A stretch of 64,000 nt of DNA. It comes from Flavobacteria bacterium BAL38. GTDB lineage: Bacteria > Bacteroidota > Bacteroidia > Flavobacteriales > Flavobacteriaceae. Below, one piece after another: positions 1 through 8,494 of the stretch. The notes beneath the pieces are model-generated. The model was not told where the DNA came from. It did no database searches and worked only from the letters and a program-made list of their open reading frames with translations. Position numbers and translations under genes: made by a program. The DNA is taken from the NCBI GenBank assembly GCA_000169355.1, contig AAXX01000001.1, positions 620,001-684,000 on the forward strand, read 5' to 3'. Each line of letters opens with the position of its first letter. Position 1 is the first letter of the stretch.

Positions 1-712
1 TATGTCGCAAGAAATAATGTCCTAATCCTTTACCTTCAGCAGCTCCTTCAATAATTCCAGGAATATCAGCCATTACAAACGATTGAAAATCGCGATAAGC
101 GACAATTCCTAAATTGGGTTTTAATGTGGTAAACGCATAATCTGCAATTTTTGGTTTTGCCGAAGTTAATACCGACAATAATGTTGACTTTCCTGCATTT
201 GGAAAACCAACTAATCCAACATCTGCTAATACCTTTAATTCTAAAGTAACATCTACTTCTTTAACCGGCATTCCAGGTTGTGCATAACGAGGTGTTTGAT
301 TTGTTGAACTTCTAAAATTCCAGTTACCTAAACCTCCTTTTCCTCCTTCTGCAATTATTTTTACTTCATCATGTTCTGTTATTTCAAACAAAACATCACC
401 AGTTTCTTGGTCTTTTACAACTGTTCCTAATGGCACTTCAATGTATTTATCTTCTCCATCATGCCCAGTACTTCTAGAGCTACCACCATCTCCTCCATGA
501 CCAGCACGAAGGTGTTTTAAAAACTTTAAATGAAATAATGTCCAAAGATTTTTATTCCCTTTAATAAATACATGTCCACCTCGACCTCCATCTCCTCCAT
601 CTGGCCCTCCTTTTTCAATAAATTTCTCTCTGTGTAGATGCGATGAACCTTTTCCTCCCTTTCCGGAAGAAACATATATTTTTACGTAATCTACAAAGTT
701 ACCTTCAGTCAT
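1..712 (-). CDS. obg: GTPase Obg/CgtA, C-terminus cut by window edge
   Basis: Ribosome-associated GTPase of the Obg family, which acts in 50S subunit maturation and stress control. The ATG is at 710-712 and about 237 residues are visible. The N-terminus is the glycine-rich Obg fold ([14 protein letters not shown] around residues 36-49), followed by the start of the G domain with the P-loop GFPNAGKST and the DIPG switch motif near the window edge. The rest of the G domain lies outside. It sits downstream of adk and the CBS-domain gene on the same strand, but a 230-nt gap separates it from the latter, so it probably has its own promoter. Identity is certain from the Obg fold. Confidence 0.97.
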   Translation of the reverse strand, partial: MTEGNFVDYVKIYVSSGKGGKGSSHLHREKFIEKGGPDGGDGGRGGHVFIKGNKNLWTLFHLKFLKHLRAGHGGDGGSSRSTGHDGEDKYIEVPLGTVVKDQETGDVLFEITEHDEVKIIAEGGKGGLGNWNFRSSTNQTPRYAQPGMPVKEVDVTLELKVLADVGLVGFPNAGKSTLLSVLTSAKPKIADYAFTTLKPNLGIVAYRDFQSFVMADIPGIIEGAAEGKGLGHYFLRH

Positions 713-943
713 TCTTTCTTTACTTTAAATTATTTTTGACAAAGACAACTATTAAACCGAATGTCCAATGTACATTCTCCTCTTAATATCAAATCCTCTG
801 TCATTTTTTCTTAATATTCTGTCATTAGTAGTAAGTGTTCCTTGATTTTTTAATCTAAAAAACTTCTCTAATGACAATTTGTTATTCTCAGTGTGCATTA
901 TTCAGAACTAATTCCTAAATACTGAACACGGATTACTTAATTA

Positions 944-2218
944 TTATTCTTTTAAATTCGTAACAAGTGCTTTATTAATTTTAACACCTTTCATTTCAAT
1001 CACTTCAAACTTTAATTTATTCCAAATTAATTTTTGACCTTGTTTTGGGATAACACCTAATTCTGTTATAATTAATCCACTAACTGTTGTAACATCATAA
1101 TCTCCTATTAACTCATCCATATCAAAATAAGTTAAAAAATCATGCAAAGAATAATGTCCGTCAACTAACCATGAACCATCTTCTTTTGCTACAATTTTAA
1201 ATTCGTCTTCGTAGAAATCAGCCGCATCTCCAACTAACGCTTCTAAAATATCATTCAAAGTAATAATTCCTTGAAAAACCCCATGCTCATCTGTTACTAA
1301 AGCATGATGTATTTTAGATATTTTAAAACTCTCTAAAGCCTTATATGCAGAAGTATGTTCAATAAAATAAACGGGGTCTTTTGTTATTGATTTTAAATCA
1401 AATTTACCTGTTTCAAGTTGGGCAAATAAATCTTTAAGCGAAACAACACCAACTACATCATCCAAATTATCGTTACAAACCGGATAAATCGAATGAAATT
1501 CATTTAAAACTTTTGCTTTAATTTCTTCAATAGAGTTTTTATATGATAAGTACACCATTGAATTTCGGTGCGTCATTAACGAATTTACTTTTCTATCACC
1601 AATATGAAATACTCTTTCTACTATATTTTGTTCAATTTCTTGAACTTCCCCTACTTCTGTACCTTCTTTTATGATGGCTTTAATTTCTTCTTCTGTTACT
1701 TTACCATCTGCAGTTGGTTTAATTTGCAGTATTTTTAATAAAAATTCTGTAGAAGTGGTTAATAACCAAATAAATGGCATTGTTACTAACGAAACAAATT
1801 TCATAGGAACCGCCACCGCTTTTGCAATACCTTCTGGATGATTCAATCCAATTCGTTTTGGCAATAACTCACCTAAAACCAATGAAAAAAAGGTTAAAAT
1901 TACCACTACAATTCCAACAGCAATTGAATTAGCATAAGGACTTAAAACTTCAAAACTTGCTATAAAATTTTGAACATCTGTTGTAATTTTATCTCCTGAG
2001 TAAATACCCGTTAAAATCCCAATTAAAGTAATTCCTATTTGAACAGTTGATAAAAATTCATTAGGAGAATTAGCTAAATCTAGGGCTGCTTTTGCATTCT
2101 TATTTCCTTTTCTTGCCGCTGTATCTAAACGATTTTTTCGCGCCGAAATCAATGCGATTTCAGACATTGAAAAAACACCGTTTAAAATTATTAGAAAGAG
2201 AATGATTAAAATTTCCAT
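944..2218 (-). CDS. CNNM/CorC-family membrane protein with CBS pair (hemolysin C-like)
   Basis: A 424-residue protein of the HlyC/CorC (DUF21) family, usually linked to Mg/Co efflux or resistance; despite the name hemolysin it is not a toxin. The order is: DUF21 domain with about four hydrophobic segments in residues 1-170 (start MEILIILFLIILNGVFSMSE, typical LNGxFxxSE), a linker EEEIKAIIKEGTEVGEV, a pair of CBS domains (about 205-335), and a C-terminal CorC/HlyC domain (about 340-424) of the transporter-associated fold. The ATG at 2216-2218 fits the family start. It lies between adk and obg, two genes that are often close in Flavobacteriaceae. Substrate specificity cannot be read from the sequence. 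Confidence 0.92.
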   Translation of the reverse strand: MEILIILFLIILNGVFSMSEIALISARKNRLDTAARKGNKNAKAALDLANSPNEFLSTVQIGITLIGILTGIYSGDKITTDVQNFIASFEVLSPYANSIAVGIVVVILTFFSLVLGELLPKRIGLNHPEGIAKAVAVPMKFVSLVTMPFIWLLTTSTEFLLKILQIKPTADGKVTEEEIKAIIKEGTEVGEVQEIEQNIVERVFHIGDRKVNSLMTHRNSMVYLSYKNSIEEIKAKVLNEFHSIYPVCNDNLDDVVGVVSLKDLFAQLETGKFDLKSITKDPVYFIEHTSAYKALESFKISKIHHALVTDEHGVFQGIITLNDILEALVGDAADFYEDEFKIVAKEDGSWLVDGHYSLHDFLTYFDMDELIGDYDVTTVSGLIITELGVIPKQGQKLIWNKLKFEVIEMKGVKINKALVTNLKE

Positions 2219-2336
2219 AGTTAAAATTATAAAAAAAGAGCTAAAATCCCAAATTGCGGAAATAGCTCCTTTTCTGTGTGCAAATATCGAAAAAAAAATC
2301 GAAAGCCCGAAATTTATCTCAAAGCCTTATTTTCTA

Positions 2337-2909
2337 TTAAAATGTATCTAAAACCAAACTCAATCTTTCTGTTACTTCGTCAATAGATCCAATACCATCA
2401 ACAGCATAAAACTTATTTTGCGCTTTATAAAAATCCATTAAAGGCGCTGTTTTTTCATTGTATTCTTGGTAACGGTTTCTTATTTTTTCTTCGTCTTGAT
2501 CATCAACTCTACCTGAAGTTTTACCTCTTTCTAATAAACGTTTTACTAAAATTTCATCATCAGCTTCTAAGGCAACTGTACCTGTAATTTCTTCATTTTT
2601 AGTTGATAAAAAAGCATCTAAAGCTTCTGCCTGAGCAATTGTTCTTGGAAAACCATCAAATAAAAAACCTGCTGCTTGTGGATTTTTATCTACTTCGCTT
2701 TGTAGCATTTTAATTGTTACTTCATCCGGAACTAAATCTCCTTTATCCATAAAAGTTTTAGCTAATCTTCCAAGTTCAGTGTCATTTTTGATGTTAAATC
2801 TAAAAATATCACCTGTAGATAAATGTACTAAATTGTATTTGTCTTTTAAAAATTCGGCTTGAGTTCCTTTTCCTGCTCCTGGTTTACCAAATAATACGAT
2901 ATTAATCAT
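2337..2909 (-). CDS. adk: Adenylate kinase
   Basis: Interconverts ATP + AMP and 2 ADP in the cytoplasm. The P-loop GKPGAGKGT is at residues 8-16, followed by the AMP-binding segment LSTGDIFR and the DGFPRT motif near residue 85. At 190 residues this is the short-lid form: no four-cysteine zinc lid is present. It follows hpt after a 31-nt gap, so the two purine-salvage/nucleotide genes are probably co-transcribed from the hpt promoter at 3497-3525. Confidence 0.98.
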   Translation of the reverse strand: MINIVLFGKPGAGKGTQAEFLKDKYNLVHLSTGDIFRFNIKNDTELGRLAKTFMDKGDLVPDEVTIKMLQSEVDKNPQAAGFLFDGFPRTIAQAEALDAFLSTKNEEITGTVALEADDEILVKRLLERGKTSGRVDDQDEEKIRNRYQEYNEKTAPLMDFYKAQNKFYAVDGIGSIDEVTERLSLVLDTF

Positions 2910-2940
2910 TGCTTATGTTGTGTTTATGTGTAATAGTTAG

Positions 2941-3471
2941 TTATTCTGATAATTGATAGATATCTTTTAAATTTCTTCCTAAACCATCGTAATCTAAACC
3001 GTAGCCTACAATAAATTTATTTGGAATTCTAATTCCTACATAATCTAATTTGATATCTTTTTTATACGCTTCAGGTTTTAAAAACAAAGTTGCTATTTTA
3101 AAATGTTTCACTTTATGTTGCTTTAAAATTGCTTTTAATTCTTCAATTGTATTTCCGGTATCCACAATATCTTCTACAATAATTACAGAACGACCTTCTA
3201 AATTTTGATTTAATCCAATAAGTTGTTTTACATCATTAGTAGATTCTGTTCCTTCATACGAAGCCATTTTCACAAATGAAACTTCACAATTGTGACTGTA
3301 TTTTTTCAACAAATCAGCAACAACCATAAAAGAGCCATTCAAAACTCCAATAAAAACTGGAACATCATCGCAAAAATCGTCTTCAATTTGTTTTGCCATA
3401 TTTTCAATAGCGAAGTTAATTTCTTCTCCTGAAATAAAAACTTCAAATTTTTTATCGTGTAGTTGTATCAC
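2941..3471 (-). CDS. hpt: Hypoxanthine phosphoribosyltransferase
   Basis: Purine salvage enzyme that converts hypoxanthine (and probably guanine) plus PRPP to IMP/GMP. The PRPP-binding motif VIIVEDIVDTGNT is at about residues 96-108, and the C-terminal VGYGLDYDGLGRNL segment is typical of the family. 176 residues is the normal length. The gene is divergent from the 182-aa gene at 3569. A good Bacteroidota promoter precedes it, and adk follows in the same direction. Confidence 0.97.
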   Translation of the reverse strand: MIQLHDKKFEVFISGEEINFAIENMAKQIEDDFCDDVPVFIGVLNGSFMVVADLLKKYSHNCEVSFVKMASYEGTESTNDVKQLIGLNQNLEGRSVIIVEDIVDTGNTIEELKAILKQHKVKHFKIATLFLKPEAYKKDIKLDYVGIRIPNKFIVGYGLDYDGLGRNLKDIYQLSE

Positions 3472-3496
3472 TTTGGTTCGTTTTAGAAATAAACAA

Positions 3497-3525
3497 CAAA
3501 TTTACTAAACTCATAAGGATTTCAA
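3497..3525 (-). promoter_or_regulatory. Bacteroidota-type promoter for hpt-adk
   Basis: Reading the minus strand: TTG at 3525-3523, an 18-nt spacer, then TAAATTTG at 3504-3497, matching the -33/-7 pattern TTG...TAnnTTTG. It ends about 26 nt upstream of the hpt ATG. Seen directly in sequence; activity is inferred. Confidence 0.7.
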
Positions 3526-3568
3526 ATAAAGTATTTTAACTTTTTTGCAAATTTGATATATTTACCAA

Positions 3569-4117
3569 ATGAAAACCATTTTAGTATCCAAAATTGACCA
3601 AAGTACCGCTCATAGAAAAAGTAGGGTTTCTTTAAGCAATTACATTATTCGAAACGAAAACTTGCTAAACGATTTCATAGAAATTGCTTTCGACATCAAA
3701 CACGAATTACACATAAAAGCCTTTTGGAGTTTAGAATTAGTTTGCGAGAAAAAATTAAAACTTTTTATTCCTTACATTGATGATTTCTGCGAAACATTTC
3801 CAACATTAAAAGACGATTCAGCAATAAGACCCGCTACTAAAATTTGCATGTTTTTAGCAAAAAGCAATCACAGAAAAAACGGAATTTCTCTCACACAAGA
3901 ACAAGAACACAATTTAATAGAAGCCTTAATTGACCGATTGATTCAAGATGAAAAAGTGGCTGCAAAAGTGTACTCAATGAAAGCTCTTTTTGTTTTGGGA
4001 AAAAAATACGATTGGGTACACGAAGAATTAAAAACCATTATCGAGCAAGATTATTCGAATCATACCGCAGCTTACCAAGCGGCCACACGAAATCTTTTAA
4101 AAAAAATAAACAAATAA
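3569..4117 (+). CDS. Conserved all-helical repeat protein of unknown function, upstream of purK
   Basis: A 182-residue soluble protein with no signal peptide or membrane segment. It is rich in amphipathic helices of about 30-residue period (for example around KAFWSLELVCEKK, IRPATKICMFL, KVAAKVYSMKALFVLG, HTAAYQAATRNLLKKI), which suggests a HEAT/ARM-like helical repeat fold. Proteins of this kind next to purine genes in Flavobacteria have, to my knowledge, sometimes been labelled adenylosuccinate lyase, but I see none of the lyase signatures (no SSxMPxKxN loop) and the length is far below the roughly 450 residues of PurB. It ends 57 nt before the purK ATG. A role near purine synthesis is suggested only by position. 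Confidence 0.8.
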   Translation: MKTILVSKIDQSTAHRKSRVSLSNYIIRNENLLNDFIEIAFDIKHELHIKAFWSLELVCEKKLKLFIPYIDDFCETFPTLKDDSAIRPATKICMFLAKSNHRKNGISLTQEQEHNLIEALIDRLIQDEKVAAKVYSMKALFVLGKKYDWVHEELKTIIEQDYSNHTAAYQAATRNLLKKINK

Positions 4118-4118
4118 C

Positions 4119-4138
4119 AAATTGTTAATTATCAATTG
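4119..4138. repeat. Dispersed 20-bp AT-rich repeat, copy 1
   Basis: This 20-bp sequence, AAATTGTTAATTATCAATTG, recurs exactly at 55285-55304 in the 23S-5S spacer. Here it overlaps the -33 region of the purK promoter. Confidence 0.8.
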
Positions 4139-4152
4139 TCTGAGTATCTTTG
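4122..4152 (+). promoter_or_regulatory. Bacteroidota-type promoter for purK
   Basis: TTG at 4122-4124, a 20-nt spacer, and TATCTTTG at 4145-4152. The -7 box lies inside a possible 5' extension of the purK reading frame (TTG at 4136), so that extension cannot be translated from this promoter. The ATG at 4175 is therefore the start. Confidence 0.75.
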
Positions 4153-4174
4153 CGCAAACAACAACTACGACGAA

Positions 4175-5353
4175 ATGAATTATTTTTCTTCTGATTTTAA
4201 ATTAGGAATTTTAGGAGGAGGTCAATTAGGAAAAATGCTTTTGACCGAAACCCGAAAATTCGATATTCAAACTTTAGTTTTAGAACCAAGCGAAGAAGCT
4301 CCAGCACGATTCAGTTGCAACGGATTTTACAAAGGCAGTTTAATGGATTTTGATACGGTTTACCAATTTGGTAAAATGGTCGATTTGCTTACTATCGAAA
4401 TTGAAAATGTAAATCTAGATGCTTTAGATAAATTGGAAGCAGAAGGATTACCTATTTACCCTTCACCAAAAACCTTACGTTTGATTCAAAACAAAGGAAA
4501 ACAAAAAGATTATTACGTTTCAAACGATATTCCCACTTCGCCACACCAACGATTTGTTGACTTAAACGACTTGAGAAACGCTTTAGCCAAAGACGAATTA
4601 GAATTTCCATTCGTTTGGAAATGTGCGCAATATGGATATGATGGAAATGGTGTGAAAATTTGTCGCTCTGCTTTAGATTTGATAAAATTACCCGATGTAG
4701 AATGCATCGCTGAGGAAATGGTTCCTTTTAAAAATGAATTAGCGGTAATAGTAGCTCGTTCCGTTTCTGGAGAAGTAAAAACCTATCCCGTAGTAGAAAT
4801 GGAATTTCATCCTGAAGCGAATCAAGTAGAATACGTAATTTGTCCGGCTCGTATTAACTCAACAGTAGCTCAAAAAGCAAACGAAATCGCCTTAAAAGTT
4901 TCGGAAGCGTTTCATCATGTTGGATTATTAGCAGTAGAAATGTTTCAAACAGCAGATGATGAAATTTTGGTAAACGAAGTTGCTCCAAGACCACATAATT
5001 CTGGACATTATTCGATTGAAGCGAGTTATACTTCGCAATTCGAAAACCATTTACGTGCGATTTTAAACTTCCCTTTAGGAAATACTGATAGCAAAGTTGC
5101 TGGAATTATGGTAAATTTGGTAGGTGAAGAAGGTTTTTCTGGACAAGTAATTTACGAAAATATAGAGAAAATCATGGCAATCGATGGCGTAACACCACAC
5201 ATTTACGGAAAAAGAGAAACGCGACCTTTCCGAAAAATGGGACACGTTACGATTGTAAATGAAAACATGACGGAAGCAAGAAGAATTGCTGAAGAAGTGA
5301 AGAATTCAATTAGAGTAATTAGTAGCCCCCTAACCCCCAAAGGGGGAATTTAA
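4175..5353 (+). CDS. purK: 5-(carboxyamino)imidazole ribonucleotide synthase
   Basis: ATP-grasp enzyme of de novo purine synthesis; converts AIR, bicarbonate and ATP to N5-CAIR, the substrate of PurE encoded just downstream. The 392 residues start at ATG 4175 with KLGILGGGQLGKML (nucleotide-binding loop) and contain the ATP-grasp core KCAQYGYDGNGVKI and the metal-binding NEVAPRPHNSGHY segment. An in-frame TTG 39 nt upstream is rejected because the promoter -7 box lies after it. The last nine residues (SPLTPKGGI) are encoded by a dispersed G/C-rich repeat (5324-5350), so the native C-terminus has been replaced or extended by repeat sequence. Confidence 0.96.
   Translation: MNYFSSDFKLGILGGGQLGKMLLTETRKFDIQTLVLEPSEEAPARFSCNGFYKGSLMDFDTVYQFGKMVDLLTIEIENVNLDALDKLEAEGLPIYPSPKTLRLIQNKGKQKDYYVSNDIPTSPHQRFVDLNDLRNALAKDELEFPFVWKCAQYGYDGNGVKICRSALDLIKLPDVECIAEEMVPFKNELAVIVARSVSGEVKTYPVVEMEFHPEANQVEYVICPARINSTVAQKANEIALKVSEAFHHVGLLAVEMFQTADDEILVNEVAPRPHNSGHYSIEASYTSQFENHLRAILNFPLGNTDSKVAGIMVNLVGEEGFSGQVIYENIEKIMAIDGVTPHIYGKRETRPFRKMGHVTIVNENMTEARRIAEEVKNSIRVISSPLTPKGGI
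5324..5350 (+). repeat. Left arm of perfect 27-bp inverted repeat
   Basis: The core reads GCCCCCTAACCCCC then AAAGGGGGAATT. Its exact reverse complement is at 5665-5691. The arm is translated as the end of PurK. Together with the right arm it encloses the small membrane-protein gene at 5367-5660. Similar C/G-block repeats are common in Flavobacterium genomes (established knowledge, no copy number claimed). Confidence 0.9.
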
Positions 5354-5366
5354 AAATGAATTGAAA

Positions 5367-5660
5367 ATGATAAAAAAGATTTTAAAGATTATTTTTTATA
5401 CCACAATATTGTTTTGTGTATTATCATTTTTGTCATTATCATTTTCCATGATTTATTCAAGATTTAACAATATATCTCCCAATTTAACAATTGGATTTCC
5501 TTTTGAAATGTATTATCAATTCGAAGTTAGAGGAGAATGCGATGAAAGAACTTTATTACACGGAACTCATTTTATAAACATTTTATACAATATGATTATC
5601 TGTTTAATTTTTTCAGTATTAATAAACAAAAAAACAACATTAAACCCTACTCACCCCTAG
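5367..5660 (+). CDS. Small membrane protein of unknown function between purK and purE
   Basis: A 97-residue protein from ATG 5367 (a TTG two codons earlier is less likely). It has a basic N-terminus (MIKKILK), one strong hydrophobic segment at about residues 7-30, a polar middle (GECDERTLLHGTHF) and a second hydrophobic segment near residues 74-88, so two membrane passes are likely. I recognise no family. It lies in the purK-purE interval, is transcribed in the same direction, and is bracketed by the 27-bp inverted repeat. Its last codons (NPTHP) run into a partly repeat-like sequence. It may be a passenger carried by the repeats or simply a gene that the repeats landed beside. Confidence 0.6.
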   Translation: MIKKILKIIFYTTILFCVLSFLSLSFSMIYSRFNNISPNLTIGFPFEMYYQFEVRGECDERTLLHGTHFINILYNMIICLIFSVLINKKTTLNPTHP

Positions 5661-5664
5661 TAGG

Positions 5665-5691
5665 AATTCCCCCTTTGGGGGTTAGGGGGCT
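5665..5691 (-). repeat. Right arm of perfect 27-bp inverted repeat
   Basis: Exact reverse complement of 5324-5350. It ends four bases before the purE ATG at 5696, so it occupies the purE ribosome-binding region and could pair with the left arm in a polycistronic purK-purE mRNA. Confidence 0.9.
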
Positions 5692-5695
5692 AATC

Positions 5696-6178
5696 ATGAG
5701 CAAAGTAGCCATCATCATGGGAAGCATTTCGGATATGCCGGTAATGCAAGAAGCCATAGACATATTAAAAGGATTTGATATTGAAACTGAAGTAGATATT
5801 GTTTCGGCACACAGAACACCTGAAAAATTATTTGATTTCAGTAAAAATGCACACGAAAGAGGTATTTCAGTAATTATTGCTGGTGCTGGTGGCGCAGCTC
5901 ATTTACCTGGAATGGTTGCTTCTATGTCGCCACTTCCTGTAATTGGAGTTCCTGTAAAATCGAGTAATTCTATTGATGGATGGGATTCAGTTTTATCGAT
6001 TTTACAAATGCCTGGTGGAGTTCCTGTGGCAACTGTAGCGTTAAACGGCGCTAAAAATGCTGGAATCTTAGCCGCACAAATTATTGGAAGTTCTGATAAA
6101 TGTGTTTTAGATAAAATTATCGCTTATAAAGAAGGATTAAAACAAGCCGTTTTAAAAGCATCAGAAGGATTGAAATAA
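5696..6178 (+). CDS. purE: 5-(carboxyamino)imidazole ribonucleotide mutase
   Basis: Class I PurE, which moves the carboxyl group of N5-CAIR to give CAIR, following PurK. The 160 residues start at ATG 5696 (MSKVAIIMGSISDMPVMQEA), with the SAHRTPE motif near residue 44 and the IAGAGGAAHLPGMVAS substrate loop. An upstream in-frame TTG at 5675 lies inside the inverted-repeat arm and would add seven residues absent from the family, so it is not used. A hairpin terminator follows. Confidence 0.97.
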   Translation: MSKVAIIMGSISDMPVMQEAIDILKGFDIETEVDIVSAHRTPEKLFDFSKNAHERGISVIIAGAGGAAHLPGMVASMSPLPVIGVPVKSSNSIDGWDSVLSILQMPGGVPVATVALNGAKNAGILAAQIIGSSDKCVLDKIIAYKEGLKQAVLKASEGLK

Positions 6179-6185
6179 AAATAGA

Positions 6186-6215
6186 AAATCCCGAATTATT
6201 GCTAACTCGGGATTT
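6186..6215 (+). terminator. Terminator after purE
   Basis: Stem AAATCCCGA (6186-6194) with TCGGGATTT (6207-6215), eight nucleotides downstream of the purE stop. Confidence 0.75.
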
Positions 6216-6337
6216 CTACTCACAATTAAGTGACAACTATAAAAAAATTCTACTCTCTCTCTGTTTGGGACAAAAAGGATGTTGTGACATCATTTCATCG
6301 ACAAAATTATACACTTTATCGATAAAAACAAATTTTT

Positions 6338-8362
6338 ATGGAACTTTTTTTAAAAAAATTTAAAACAAAATACGATTCAGCACCTTTTAGTAAGATAAAT
6401 CTTTCGGATTATAAGGAAGCTTTCGAAAAAACTATCGAATTAGCCAGAGCTGAAATTGACGCTATTGTAAAAAATACTGAAAAGCCAACTTTTCAAAATA
6501 CAATTGAAGCTTTAGATTATTCTGGCGAACCATTAGATCGCTTATCTTCATTATTTTTTAATTTGAATTCAGCTGAAACGTCAGATGATATGCAAAAAAT
6601 AGCGCAAGAAGTTTCTCCTTTACTTACGGCTTTTAGTAACGATATTGCTTTGAATGAAGACTTATTCAAAAGAGTAAAAGCGGTTTATGATCAAAAAGAT
6701 ACTTTGACATTAACTACTGAACATGCCACTTTATTAGATAAAAAATTCAAAGGTTTTTCTAGAAATGGAGCGTTACTGAATGAAGATGACAAATTAAAAT
6801 TACGCGAAATTGATACCGAATTAGCCAAAGTAAAACTGACATTCGGTGAAAATGTTTTGGCGGAAACCAATAACTATCAATTGCACATTACTAACGAAGC
6901 CAATTTAAAAGGTTTGCCTGATGGCACTAAAGAAATGGCAGCAAGTTTGGCGAAATCGAAAAATTTGGAAGGTTGGATTTTTACTTTAGATTTTCCAAGT
7001 TATTTGCCTTTTGTAACCTACGTTGAAAATCGTGAATTAAGAAAAGAAATCGCAATCGCTGCTGGAAAAAAATCATTTCAAGATAACGAATTCGATAATA
7101 AAGAAAACGTAAAACGAATTGTTGAATTACGTCATAAACGTGCTAATTTATTAGGTTATCAATCGCATTCGCATTTTGTTTTGGAAGAGCGAATGGCGCA
7201 AAATCCAGAAAAGGTACAATCGTTTTTGAATGATTTATTGGAAAAAGCAAAACCGGCAGCTCAAAAAGAATTTGCGGAATTAACTGCTTTTGCGAAAGAA
7301 ATAGACGGAATTGACCAATTAGAAAAATGGGATGGCGCTTATTATTCAGAAAAATTGAAACAAAAATTATTCAGTTTGGATGATGAGTTATTGAAACCGT
7401 ATTTCAAATTAGAAAATGTATTGAATGGTGCTTTCACAATTGCTGAAAAGTTATTCGGAATCACATTCAAAGAAATTTTTGATATTGACAAGTATCACAA
7501 AGATGTTCAAACTTTTGAAGTTTTAGATTTTGAAGGAAAATTAGTAGCTGTTTTCTATTCTGATTTCTTCCCAAGAAAAGGAAAACGAAATGGCGCTTGG
7601 ATGACTTCCTACAAACCACAATATATAAAGGACGGAATCAACGAACGACCACATGTTTCTATTGTGTGTAATTTCACTCCTCCTACCGAAACGAAACCAT
7701 CGTTATTAACTTTTAACGAAGTTACAACCTTGTTTCACGAATTTGGGCACGCGTTACACGGCATGTTAGCCAATACAACGTATCCAAGTTTATCAGGAAC
7801 TTCGGTGTATTGGGATTTTGTGGAATTACCAAGTCAAGTGATGGAAAACTGGTGTTACGAACCCGAAGCATTGGCATTGTTTGCCAAACATTACGAAACT
7901 GGTGAAATTATTCCGCAAGACTATGTAGAAAAAATTAAAGAAAGCGCAAGTTTCTTAGAAGGAATGGCAACATTACGTCAATTGAGTTTCGGGATTTTAG
8001 ATATGACCTATCACAGAAAATCGCAAACTATCGAAGATGTAAAAGCATTTGAAAAACAAGCAATGCAAGGCACAAGTTTGTATCCAGATGTAGCCGAAAA
8101 TTGTATGAGTACTTCGTTTTCGCATATTTTCCAAGGCGGATATTCTTCAGGTTATTACAGCTACAAATGGGCAGAAGTTTTAGATGCCGATGCGTTTGCT
8201 TATTTTCAAGAGAATGGCATTTTTAACAAAGAAGTGGCAACTAAATTCAAAGACAACGTTCTTTCAAAAGGCGGCACCGAATTACCAATGGAATTGTATA
8301 AAAAATTCAGAGGTCAGGAACCGAAAGTGGAAGCTTTGTTGAAAAGGGCTGGGTTATTGTAA
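6338..8362 (+). CDS. M3-family metallopeptidase (oligopeptidase A / dipeptidyl carboxypeptidase type)
   Basis: A cytoplasmic zinc oligopeptidase of 674 residues that degrades short peptides. The zinc motif HEFGH is at residues 467-471 in the context LFHEFGHALHGML, with the third ligand Glu in the downstream segment around SQVMENWCYEP. There is no signal peptide, so it acts inside the cell, like OpdA/Dcp homologues. Residues 1-150 form the helical N-terminal cap typical of the family. A 12-bp palindrome TTTATCGATAAA (6315-6326) lies just upstream of the ATG. The gene stands alone between two hairpins. Confidence 0.95.
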   Translation: MELFLKKFKTKYDSAPFSKINLSDYKEAFEKTIELARAEIDAIVKNTEKPTFQNTIEALDYSGEPLDRLSSLFFNLNSAETSDDMQKIAQEVSPLLTAFSNDIALNEDLFKRVKAVYDQKDTLTLTTEHATLLDKKFKGFSRNGALLNEDDKLKLREIDTELAKVKLTFGENVLAETNNYQLHITNEANLKGLPDGTKEMAASLAKSKNLEGWIFTLDFPSYLPFVTYVENRELRKEIAIAAGKKSFQDNEFDNKENVKRIVELRHKRANLLGYQSHSHFVLEERMAQNPEKVQSFLNDLLEKAKPAAQKEFAELTAFAKEIDGIDQLEKWDGAYYSEKLKQKLFSLDDELLKPYFKLENVLNGAFTIAEKLFGITFKEIFDIDKYHKDVQTFEVLDFEGKLVAVFYSDFFPRKGKRNGAWMTSYKPQYIKDGINERPHVSIVCNFTPPTETKPSLLTFNEVTTLFHEFGHALHGMLANTTYPSLSGTSVYWDFVELPSQVMENWCYEPEALALFAKHYETGEIIPQDYVEKIKESASFLEGMATLRQLSFGILDMTYHRKSQTIEDVKAFEKQAMQGTSLYPDVAENCMSTSFSHIFQGGYSSGYYSYKWAEVLDADAFAYFQENGIFNKEVATKFKDNVLSKGGTELPMELYKKFRGQEPKVEALLKRAGLL

Positions 8363-8409
8363 GTGCAAAGTAAAAAGGAAAAAGTATAAAGGTCGAAGAA
8401 TAGAAAGTG

Positions 8410-8431
8410 AACCGAAGAATCAACTTCGGTT
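8410..8431 (+). terminator. Terminator after the M3 peptidase gene
   Basis: Stem AACCGAAG (8410-8417) with CTTCGGTT (8424-8431), followed by TCTTTTAT. Confidence 0.7.
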
Positions 8432-8458
8432 TCTTTTATACACAAACTTTCATTTTTT

Positions 8459-8490
8459 TTTGAAACTTTAAAAACTTTGTTGTACATTTG
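8459..8490 (+). promoter_or_regulatory. Promoter of the GbsR-type regulator, probably leaderless
   Basis: TTTG at 8459-8462, a 20-nt spacer, and TACATTTG at 8483-8490. The ATG at 8495 comes only four bases after the -7 box, so transcription should start at or within a base or two of the start codon. Confidence 0.7.
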
Positions 8491-8494
8491 TCTC

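Noticed and set aside
712..943. Possible small gene between obg and the CorC-like gene
   Set aside because: Neither strand has an ORF of useful length or any motif; AT-rich spacer.
4136..4174. TTG start extending purK by 13 residues
   Set aside because: The extension overlaps the promoter -7 box and is absent from the family.
6315..6326. Palindrome TTTATCGATAAA before the M3 peptidase as an operator
   Set aside because: A single 12-bp AT-rich palindrome is expected by chance in this DNA; no regulator can be linked.
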